Source: Chloroflexota bacterium (lineage in GTDB: Bacteria; Chloroflexota; UBA6077; CF-72). Taken from it: a stretch of 7,542 nucleotides of DNA. The position numbers and the translations under genes are program-made. The stretch is taken from the NCBI GenBank assembly GCA_019242065.1, contig JAFAWJ010001097.1, forward strand, positions 1-7,542, given 5' to 3'. The notes below the pieces were generated by a model. That model was not told the DNA's origin. It did no database searches and saw only the letters and a program-made list of their open reading frames with translations. Every line of letters starts with the position of its first letter. Position 1 is the stretch's first letter. Of the stretch, positions 1 through 5,424 are shown piece by piece.

Positions 1-258
1 CACCAACGCCGAACGGCCCGTACGTCAGCCTCGGCTACTGGTTCATCCTCCCGGCAGTCACCACATGAATTGGCGCGTGGGTGGCGACTACCAGCAGCGG
101 CGCGTTCACGGGCGTTCTCGCGTTTCTCGCCGCGGGTTTCACCGTCATGGCGATCGGCGGACTGGTGGGCAGTAATGCCTGGGCCGCCCTCGCAGGATGG
201 CCGTTGATCGTCTCGGCGGCGATCGCCTGGTACACCGCCACCGCGCTGATGGTGGAGC
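1..258 (+). pseudogene. 3' remnant of an acetate uptake transporter (GPR1/FUN34/YaaH family)
   Basis: The frame with codons starting at position 3 reads PNGPYVSLGYWF, then a TGA at 66-68, then a continuing hydrophobic stretch ending AIAWYTATALMVE near 257. The order NG-YV-LG-W, then a helix with F-V-AIG, a short polar loop, and a last helix ending AWY is what I know from the C-terminal third of GPR1/FUN34/YaaH acetate/succinate transporters. These are six-helix inner-membrane proteins. The TGA falls between the last two helices and would remove the final helices. Reading continues in the same frame after it, so a single nonsense change explains it. GTG at 81 could restart translation but would give only about 60 transporter residues. 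The gene begins left of the window. Beyond 258 the same open frame runs into unrelated debranching-enzyme-like sequence, so the natural C-terminus is lost. The family call rests on recalled motifs, not an alignment. Confidence 0.6.
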
Positions 259-284
259 CAGCTCAGGCGCATTCGGACCAACGA

Positions 285-829
285 CTCCAGTCCGAGACGC
301 TGCAGCTCGTGCTGCTGCGCTGCGTTGACGACGGCCTGCTGGAGTCCTTTGAGCTCACGAGTTACCCCCGTGAGCCATTGAAATGCTCTTGGAAATCGCG
401 CTCGAGTCGGATTTCGCCGACATCTTGGAAGTCAGGGTCAGCTCCCGACGCGAACTGGAATCCCACAGACTCGAATGACAAATCCGCCGAGCTCACCGCC
501 AGCTATCGGCACCAGGACTACACGGCGAGTCTGAGCTACGCCGTCCGCTGCAACAACTCCGGACCCGCCTATGGCAACGGCCACGTGTTGGGGGGCTCGT
601 CCGTGCGACTAGCAGCAATGGTTTGTGCGCAGCCTTTGTCTTCGCAGCTTGGCATTCGCCGCTGCTCGCTATTCGAGTTGTCTGGGGCGCCTCTGAGATC
701 GCGCGACACGCGGTCGAGCTTCCGCAGAATTAAGTGGCGAAGTGCGCTGCGACGGACCGACAGAGCCGGTAGAGCAACGGCTTGGACCGATACTTGCAAC
801 GCAGCATGATCTTACCATTGGAGATATTT
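285..829 (+). pseudogene. Frameshifted fragment of a glycogen-debranching-like protein (GDE_N_bis-type domain)
   Basis: The frame open from 81 reads LVLLRCVDDGLLESFELTSYPREPL (split here as LVLLRCVDDG and LLESFELTSYPREPL), up to about 380. The homology then moves to the next frame at about 383-475, which reads LLEIALESDFADILEVRV and ends at TGA 476-478. It returns to the first frame at about 471-590 with LTASYRHQDYTASLSYAV and GPAYGNGHV. The pattern R-V-DGL-E-L-Y-REP, then L-DFADI-EVR, then Y-DY-SLSYAV is typical of the N-terminal domain of amylo-alpha-1,6-glucosidase-like proteins. Splitting over two frames, with a stop between, shows at least two indels. About 80 upstream domain residues and the whole catalytic (alpha/alpha)6 part are missing. 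From 590 to 829 similarity is vague; a third frame (GLVRATSSNGLCAAFVF) may continue the domain. An open frame of 242 codons spans 81-809, but I judge it non-functional. Confidence 0.5.
820..823 (+). promoter_or_regulatory. Ribosome binding site for the duplicated membrane protein gene
   Basis: GGAG lies seven bases before ATG 831. It would be only four bases before TTG 828, so it favours ATG 831 as the start. No convincing -35/-10 pair is visible just upstream, so the operon promoter remains unlocated, probably somewhere in the decayed sequence at 600-820. Confidence 0.55.
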
Positions 830-830
830 G

Positions 831-1730
831 ATGGGTTTCGGCACCTACCGTCACGACCGGCAGGTTCTTGCGCACCACATTCGAGAAGGCCGGTTTCAGC
901 GTAGTCTCGCGTTGATTGCCGCTTTTTCCAGCTTGATGAGCGGCCTGGAGGTTGCGTATGAGCATTACCGCGGCAGTTACAGCCAGCGCATCATGTTCAG
1001 CCCGGTCGTGCTCAGCCCATTGTTGTTCGTTGCAGGTGTGTCTGCCGCGTTGAGCCGACGGATGGCGCATACGTTTCTACCGGCTGTCTCCCTGGCGACC
1101 GTCCTGGACGGACTCGTTGGCCTGTACTTTCACGTGCGGGGCGTGCACCGCAAGCCGGGCGGCTGGCGCTTCGTCGTGGCGGATGTCATTATGGGCCCGC
1201 CCGTCTTCGCACCGCTGCTGTTCGGCATCAGCGGCTATCTGGGGTTGATCGCATCACTGCTCCGCCGAGAGGGGGACCGTATTCCTCCGCCGAAGCGCGG
1301 GCATCGGTCTCATGTGCGGTTTGAGCAGGAGATCCGCGAAGGGCGATTCCAGCGGCAATTGGCCATAGCCGCAGCGGCGTCAGCGCTCTTCAGCGGGATC
1401 GAGGCACTTTATTCGCACTACAAAAGCAACTTCCGCTCTCGCGCCCAATGGACCCCAGTCCTCCTGGCGCCCGTTATGGTGGTGGCCGGTTGCGCAACAG
1501 TCCAGAGTCGTGGAGCTGGGCGCACGTTGCTACCGTTCGCCTCCTGCCTGGCACTGCTGGATGGGCTGATCGGCACGCTGTACCACGTCCGCGGTGTCGT
1601 GCGTCGGCCGGGTGGAATGAGCATGCCGCTGTACAACATCATGTACGGGCCGCCCATCTTCGCACCCATGTTGTTTTCGGCCAGCGGCTTCCTGGGGCTC
1701 CTTGCTAGCGCTTTGCGGAGGGAAGGTTAA
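831..1730 (+). CDS. Integral membrane protein with two tandem four-helix repeats, dehydrogenase-operon associated
   Basis: This 299-residue protein is two copies of one unit: residues ~17-148 and ~168-299, period 151 residues (453 nt). Both copies start IREGRFQR and share SG(L/I)E, LDGL(V/I)G, HVRGV, R(K/R)PGG, GPP(V/I)FAP, SG(Y/F)LGL and end LRREG. Each has about four hydrophobic segments (copy 1: roughly 24-45, 56-74, 82-101, 122-145), giving about eight helices. The copies are joined by a polar, basic linker (~149-167). No signal peptide or known catalytic motif is seen. Each copy keeps two His (H45 and H101; H196 and H252) at the ends of its first and third helices. The gene heads a three-gene operon with a subunit 3-like protein and a GMC flavoprotein, with one base between its stop and the next start. 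I infer a membrane anchor or electron-transfer partner for that dehydrogenase. The function is unknown; I cannot place it in a named family. Confidence 0.88.
   Translation: MGFGTYRHDRQVLAHHIREGRFQRSLALIAAFSSLMSGLEVAYEHYRGSYSQRIMFSPVVLSPLLFVAGVSAALSRRMAHTFLPAVSLATVLDGLVGLYFHVRGVHRKPGGWRFVVADVIMGPPVFAPLLFGISGYLGLIASLLRREGDRIPPPKRGHRSHVRFEQEIREGRFQRQLAIAAAASALFSGIEALYSHYKSNFRSRAQWTPVLLAPVMVVAGCATVQSRGAGRTLLPFASCLALLDGLIGTLYHVRGVVRRPGGMSMPLYNIMYGPPIFAPMLFSASGFLGLLASALRREG
1717..1726 (+). promoter_or_regulatory. Ribosome binding site that sets the start of the subunit 3 gene
   Basis: The purine run GGAGGGAAGG ends five bases before ATG 1732. It lies inside the last codons of the membrane-protein gene. 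An in-frame TTG at 1702 is upstream of this site and has no comparable signal, so ATG 1732 is preferred. Confidence 0.75.
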
Positions 1731-1731
1731 C

Positions 1732-2505
1732 ATGCAGGATTCGGAGATTGACCGGCGGCCGATCGATCCTCGCACGGGGCAGCCGCTGACTCGCCGGGCA
1801 CAACCTGGCTATTACCCCGGCTACAGTACGCTGAGCCAGCAGTCATTCTGGGACGAGGCTACCCGCAACGTCGTGCTCGCCCGCGTCAATGACGTGCCGC
1901 CTATGAGATTTTTCAGAGACGAACAGGAGGAACTGTTCAAAGCCGTGGTCGCCCGCATCCTGCCACAGGACGACCGAGACGCGGATCATCAAATCCCGCT
2001 CGCACAATTGATGGACAAGAGCATCTTCGAAGACAACATCGACGGCTACCAGTACGAGGACATGCCTCCAATGCAGCAGGCGCATCGGCTGGGACTACAA
2101 GCGATCGACGCGATCGCACACCACCTGTACAAACGGCGCTTCGTTGCCCTGTCCATGCCACAGCAGGACGAAGTGCTCGATACGCTTCGCAATGGCAAGC
2201 CACCCGTGCCCGTGGACGTGTGGCGGCAAATGTCCAGCACACATTACTGGACACTGCTGATGCAGACAGCGGTCGAGGCGTATTATTCGCACCCCCTTGC
2301 TTGGGATGAGATTGGCTTCGGCGGACCCGCGTATCCGCGCCCGTATTTTCGTCTCGAGCGTGGCGAGCCGGAGCCCTGGGAGAAGGATGAGCAACGCTAC
2401 GAGTGGGCGCCTCCGCCAGGATCGCTCTCGCATGCGTACACGCCGATGACCGAAGCCCACCCGCACCGGAGCGGCAGTGGCACCGGTGCGAGTGGGACTC
2501 ATTGA
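1732..2505 (+). CDS. Gluconate 2-dehydrogenase subunit 3-like protein
   Basis: The product has 257 residues from ATG 1732. Its central part (about 38-190) follows the subunit 3 pattern: FWDEATRNVVLARV (39-52), PPMRFF, EELFKAVVARILPQDD (66-81), IPLAQLMD, then DGYQYEDMPP (104-113), a helical stretch and AYYSHPLAWDEIGFGG (183-198) with a conserved PYFRLERG tail. In characterised sorbitol/gluconate/glucose dehydrogenases the subunit 3 partner escorts and stabilises the GMC flavoprotein and often carries a twin-arginine signal. Here the N-terminus (about 38 residues, RR at 8-9 and 21-22) has no hydrophobic segment after any RR pair, so no export signal is visible and a cytoplasmic site is likely. 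It lies between the membrane-protein gene (one base away) and the flavoprotein gene, whose ribosome binding site overlaps its stop. The last ~15 residues are Gly/Ser/His-rich and probably disordered. Confidence 0.9.
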   Translation: MQDSEIDRRPIDPRTGQPLTRRAQPGYYPGYSTLSQQSFWDEATRNVVLARVNDVPPMRFFRDEQEELFKAVVARILPQDDRDADHQIPLAQLMDKSIFEDNIDGYQYEDMPPMQQAHRLGLQAIDAIAHHLYKRRFVALSMPQQDEVLDTLRNGKPPVPVDVWRQMSSTHYWTLLMQTAVEAYYSHPLAWDEIGFGGPAYPRPYFRLERGEPEPWEKDEQRYEWAPPPGSLSHAYTPMTEAHPHRSGSGTGASGTH

Positions 2506-2512
2506 GGAGGGG
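2504..2512 (+). promoter_or_regulatory. Ribosome binding site that sets the GTG start of the GMC oxidoreductase
   Basis: GAGGAGGGG overlaps the TGA stop of the subunit 3 gene. Its GGAGG core ends five bases before GTG 2516. This favours GTG 2516 over the in-frame GTG at 2477, which lies inside the preceding gene and has no purine-rich site at a suitable distance. The arrangement implies translational coupling. Confidence 0.75.
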
Positions 2513-2515
2513 CGC

Positions 2516-4318
2516 GTGGGTACTCCGCTGCTTGGGCCATTCACCGTTCGCCAGCAGAGCGGCCACACGCTTGGTCCGCTTCAGACCCTACCCGCTTCGA
2601 TGCGCCACTACACACCCGAGGACGAGGTTGATGTGTGTGTCGTCGGCGTGGGCGCGGCTGGTGGGGTACTGCTGCAGCGCCTGGCGCGTGCTGGTTTGCG
2701 CGTAGTCGGTCTCGAAGCTGGCCCGTTCTGGGACGTAGAGCGCGACTGGGTGAGTGACGAGTCGGGTTCTCACCAGTTGTACTGGAACAACCTGCGCATC
2801 ACCGCGGGCGAGCACCCACTTGCCTTGGGCGAGAATAACAGCGGCCAGGGTGTGGGTGGCAGTACCGTGCATTGGGCCGCCTTCACTCCCCGGCTTCATC
2901 CATCGGACTTTCGTACGTATTCGGAGGATGGGGTCGGTGTCGACTGGCCAATGTCCTACTGGGATCTGGAACCCTACTACACGTTGATGGAGCGCGAGAT
3001 CCCGGTGTCTGGGCCCGCGTACTTCCCGTGGGGGCACCCCCACGGCTACATCTATGGACCACATCCGACGGCCGGCGTTCCGGACGTCCTGCTCAGAGGC
3101 TGCACCAAGCTCGGCATTCCTGTCAGCGCGGGTGGGCCGGTGGCGATCATCGCCGGCGCCTACAACGATCGACCGCACTGTATCTACCGCGGGTTTTGCA
3201 TCCAGGGCTGCAAGGTTGGCGCCAAGCAGAGCACGCTCATCAGCCACGTTCCCGACGCGATCGCCAGCGGTGCCGAGGTCCGTGACCGCTGTATGGTCGC
3301 TCGAGTCAATATGGGTCGTAATGGTCTCGCGACTGGCGTGACCTACTTCGATCCAGACGGCCACGAATGCCAGCAGCGCGCACGGCTGGTGATCGTCAGC
3401 GGCTATTCAATCGAATCTCCGCGGCTGTTGCTGAACTCCGCCTGCCCTGGTTTCGAGCAGGGTCTGGCTAACTCCAGCGGGACGGTCGGGCGCTACCTCA
3501 TGGCACAGGCCGGCAATGTCATCCTGGGTCGCTTCTCCGAGTTGATCCGCATGTACAAGGGTCCACCCGCCAACTCACTGACCGAACATTTTTACGAGAC
3601 CGATTCACGGCGCGATTTCGCGCGCGGCTTCGCGATCCAGACGGTTGCACCCTTGCCGATCGCTTTCGCCAAGCAAATGCTGGCGGCCAAAGGCGCCTGG
3701 GGGTGGGGCTTGCGGCGGGTGCTGATGGACTACAATCACTGGGCTACGCTGGGTGTACTCGGCGAGATTCTCCCGCACGCCGACAACCGCGTCACGCTGG
3801 CCGAGGCCACCGACCAGCATGGACTACCGGTGGCGCATGTGTCCTTCGGCCTTGGCGACAATGATAAGAAGCTCATGAGCTTTGCCAGAGAGCGGGTCGA
3901 GGAGGTGATGTGGGCGGCCGGCGCTGAGGAGGTCGTCCAGGAAGCGCGGTTCGCGCATCTGGTCGGTGCGGTGCGCATGGGGGCAGACCCGCGCACCTCC
4001 GTCGTGAGTAGTGTCGGCCAGTCGCACGACATTGCGAACCTGTTTGTCTGCGATGGCAGCATCATGCCCACGCAAGGGTCTGCCAATCCGGGGCTGACCA
4101 TCCAGGCGCTTGCGGCGCGAACGGCCGACCATCTGGTCAGCCATGGTTCAGAGGCTGTCAGAGGAGAACATGTCGATCCTGGGTCCGTGTCCATCCGCTA
4201 CGACCTGTCTCCGCCGGGCACGGCCGGCCATGGCATTCCTCCGGTCGCAAACTTGGCCGCGTGGTGGCAGCGCGCACGCGGCAAGCATCAGTCGCGGATC
4301 ACGCGGCCGATCCCTTGA
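2516..4318 (+). CDS. GMC-family FAD oxidoreductase (gluconate 2-dehydrogenase-like flavoprotein subunit)
   Basis: The product has 600 residues from GTG 2516. It should oxidise a sugar, polyol or other alcohol using FAD; the substrate cannot be read from sequence. The N-terminal Rossmann motif is VVGVGAAGG (42-50, GxGxxG), with acidic E67 in LEAG for the ribose. A second FAD segment is GQGVGGSTVHW (110-120). A Cys-rich stretch follows (C222, C228, C232, then GAKQST). The C-terminal GMC motif runs from AHLVGAVRMG (480-489) through NLFVCDGS (508-515) to ANPGLTIQALAAR (523-535). By family analogy H481 and N524 are the catalytic pair. No signal peptide is visible. Residues ~545-600 form a Pro/Arg-rich tail beyond the usual end of the domain. 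Pairing with a subunit 3-like protein points to the gluconate/sorbitol dehydrogenase branch, but no cytochrome c subunit is encoded nearby. The gene is the last of its operon. Confidence 0.93.
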   Translation: MGTPLLGPFTVRQQSGHTLGPLQTLPASMRHYTPEDEVDVCVVGVGAAGGVLLQRLARAGLRVVGLEAGPFWDVERDWVSDESGSHQLYWNNLRITAGEHPLALGENNSGQGVGGSTVHWAAFTPRLHPSDFRTYSEDGVGVDWPMSYWDLEPYYTLMEREIPVSGPAYFPWGHPHGYIYGPHPTAGVPDVLLRGCTKLGIPVSAGGPVAIIAGAYNDRPHCIYRGFCIQGCKVGAKQSTLISHVPDAIASGAEVRDRCMVARVNMGRNGLATGVTYFDPDGHECQQRARLVIVSGYSIESPRLLLNSACPGFEQGLANSSGTVGRYLMAQAGNVILGRFSELIRMYKGPPANSLTEHFYETDSRRDFARGFAIQTVAPLPIAFAKQMLAAKGAWGWGLRRVLMDYNHWATLGVLGEILPHADNRVTLAEATDQHGLPVAHVSFGLGDNDKKLMSFARERVEEVMWAAGAEEVVQEARFAHLVGAVRMGADPRTSVVSSVGQSHDIANLFVCDGSIMPTQGSANPGLTIQALAARTADHLVSHGSEAVRGEHVDPGSVSIRYDLSPPGTAGHGIPPVANLAAWWQRARGKHQSRITRPIP

Positions 4319-4544
4319 CGGACGATCACTCCAGTTGGCTCAGCGAGCGTCGTCGCCAGCACCTGTCGACATAATGCAGCACCGTCTGATCGTCCCACGG
4401 ACTCTGCATGGTGCCAATTGACACTCGTACCGGAATTCTGCCGGCTCGAACCGGCGCGCGCCGCCAAAAGGTTTCACGTACTCGGAACCGGCTGTTCCAA
4501 CCCGAGGTCGACCTCGCACCGGAGCAAGCGTGAGCCGCGGGGCT
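4319..4544. other. Convergent intergenic stretch without a recognisable gene
   Basis: These 226 bases lie between the stop of the + strand dehydrogenase operon and the minus-strand dps remnant. Two small inverted repeats occur: GCCGG/CCGGC at 4440-4455 with a 6-base loop, and GGAAC/GTTCC at 4484-4498 with a 5-base loop. Neither is followed by a T run on either strand, so I do not call a terminator. Short open frames exist on both strands, but none looks like a known protein. The stretch may once have held the missing 3' half of dps, but I find none of that half's motifs. Confidence 0.45.
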
Positions 4545-4926
4545 TCATGTGCAGGTGTGCACACGCGTCTCGGCGACATCGTGCGCCATGGCGATAACTG
4601 AGGCGGCCCAGGAGTTGAATGCGTTCGGCTACGAGGTCGACGAGCGCTACCTGCTCGTTCAAGTGCTCATCGAACAAGAGGTTGAGCTGATAAAACGTCG
4701 GGCCTGCGACCTGCCAGTGATGCTTCTTGTACAGATCGCGCAGCGTCATCGCGTCGGCGAGAACCCGGTTCAGCGCTTCGCAGATATCTGTTAGCTTTTG
4801 CGGATCGAGCCCGCTAGAAAGCGGCGTGATACTGGGGAACTGTTGTGTTTCGTGGCTGCGGTGACGGACAAGTGGCGAGGCCTTGGCGTGCGCCGCGGAG
4901 GAGCGGAGAGCGGTTGCTCTTGACAC
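4545..4926 (-). pseudogene. dps: Decayed dps (ferritin-like DNA protection protein) gene
   Basis: From GTG 4926 the frame reads LNRVLADAMTLRDLYKKHHW, then QVAGPTFYQLNLLFDEHLNE and QVALVDLVAERIQLLG. This is the N-terminal half of a Dps mini-ferritin, which stores iron and detoxifies peroxide as a dodecamer bound to DNA. After LLG (about 4612) the homology moves one base to another frame, ASVIAMAHDVAETR, which meets TGA at 4545-4547. The C-terminal helix pair of Dps (GDDGTND and WF-EHL motifs) is absent from every frame. Of the intersubunit ferroxidase residues, HHW, LFD, LVD and AER are kept. However, the His usual in QLH-LFD is Asn (AAC instead of CAC). A frameshift, a lost C-terminus and a changed ligand together mark a pseudogene. 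GTG 4926 is only the furthest start; no clear ribosome binding site precedes it. Confidence 0.75.
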
Positions 4927-5098
4927 GCGCCGCGTCTAACAGAGTCGATGCGACCCGGTCATTGAGTGTCCCAGTGTTGGAATAACACGAGAAGCTGGAA
5001 ATGCCTCGGAGGCGCGTGCGCTCGCGGGCGCATTCGAAGACTGTCTCCGGCGAGGCGTGCGGCGCCGGCTCGTCCACCACCAGCAGCGGCTCGCTCAT
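4814..5098 (-). CDS. Short unrecognised reading frame at the end of the glycosyltransferase operon, possibly truncated
   Basis: ATG 5098 overlaps the TGA of the 109-residue gene as ATGA, the same coupling as upstream, so a real gene probably started here. The frame gives 94 residues beginning MSEPLLVVDEPAPHASPETV; the later part is rich in Arg, Ser and Asn with no recognisable domain. Its last ~113 bases overlap the start of the dps remnant in another frame, and its final residues look like out-of-frame read-through. The likeliest reading is the 5' end of a larger gene cut off by the rearrangement that placed dps debris here. A genuine short protein is also possible. No ribosome binding site stands out, and I assign no function. 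Confidence 0.35.
   Translation of the reverse strand: MSEPLLVVDEPAPHASPETVFECARERTRLRGISSFSCYSNTGTLNDRVASTLLDAARVKSNRSPLLRGARQGLATCPSPQPRNTTVPQYHAAF
4974..4988. repeat. Short inverted repeat upstream of the dps remnant
   Basis: GTGTT and AACAC are perfect reverse complements around the five-base spacer GGAAT. The site lies about 50 bases upstream of GTG 4926, where an operator of dps could sit, but also inside the short unrecognised reading frame. A 5-bp arm is short enough to occur by chance, and it does not match the OxyR or Fur consensus as I know them. Confidence 0.2.
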
Positions 5099-5424
5099 GA
5101 CGCTGTCGAGCCGGGCTCGGTCAGCGCGACGTCGAATGCGTCCAGACCCGGAAAACGGAACTGTGGTCTCGACCAGTCGACATGTTCGAGCATCCTGTGC
5201 TCGAGCTCCGTCCATTCGTCGCTGCGACCCTCGACGGCGCGCAGGATGCCGCGCGCACCCAGCCACTTGCCGTAGGCGCGCTCGCGGGCGACGTCGTCTC
5301 CGCGTTCGATGGCCTCGGCCATCTCCAGCTGCGCGGCGTGGCCCAACGCGTCGCACAGCGCCTGAAGCTCGAAATAATGGGCCGCAAGGCGGCACTCCGC
5401 GGCGCCCGGCTCGGCGGAGCTCAC
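5095..5424 (-). CDS. Unrecognised 109-residue helical protein in a glycosyltransferase operon
   Basis: GTG 5424 overlaps the TGA of the upstream glycosyltransferase as GTGA, and GGAG at 5430-5433 lies five bases before it, which supports this start. The product is 109 residues, with no signal peptide or membrane segment. Residues ~9-82 look mostly helical and charged (for example QLEMAEAIERGDDVARERAY and ELEHRMLEHVDW). Residues 83-109 are Pro/Phe-containing and likely extended. C11 and C24 are the only cysteines. I do not recognise a family. Conserved coupling on both sides argues that it is a real gene working with the glycosyltransferases, for instance as an accessory or adaptor protein, but that is inference. 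Longer in-frame starts up to about 5520 exist inside the glycosyltransferase gene and are less likely. Confidence 0.7.
   Translation of the reverse strand: MSSAEPGAAECRLAAHYFELQALCDALGHAAQLEMAEAIERGDDVARERAYGKWLGARGILRAVEGRSDEWTELEHRMLEHVDWSRPQFRFPGLDAFDVALTEPGSTAS

Noticed and set aside
600..830. Promoter for the dehydrogenase operon
   Set aside because: I looked for a -35/-10 pair at 16-18 base spacing and found no convincing match. The decayed sequence gives no other signal.
2477..2515. Upstream in-frame GTG (2477) as the start of the GMC oxidoreductase
   Set aside because: It lies inside the preceding gene without a ribosome binding site. GTG 2516 has GAGGAGGGG at ideal spacing.
1937..2568. 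Minus-strand open frames of 157 and 209 codons opposite the subunit 3 gene
   Set aside because: Composition is typical of antisense shadow frames in GC-rich DNA. The + strand carries an unmistakable family match with its own ribosome binding site.
2588..3364. Minus-strand open frame of 258 codons opposite the GMC oxidoreductase gene
   Set aside because: No recognisable motif. The + strand encodes conserved FAD-binding motifs over the same bases.
4440..4498. Two small hairpins as terminators of the convergent operons
   Set aside because: Stems are only 5 bp and no T run follows on either strand, so they cannot be told from chance.
4340..4579. Minus-strand 79-codon frame beginning ATG 4579
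   Set aside because: It is the third frame across the dps remnant and the intergenic DNA. The dps homology lies in the other two frames and this one shows none.
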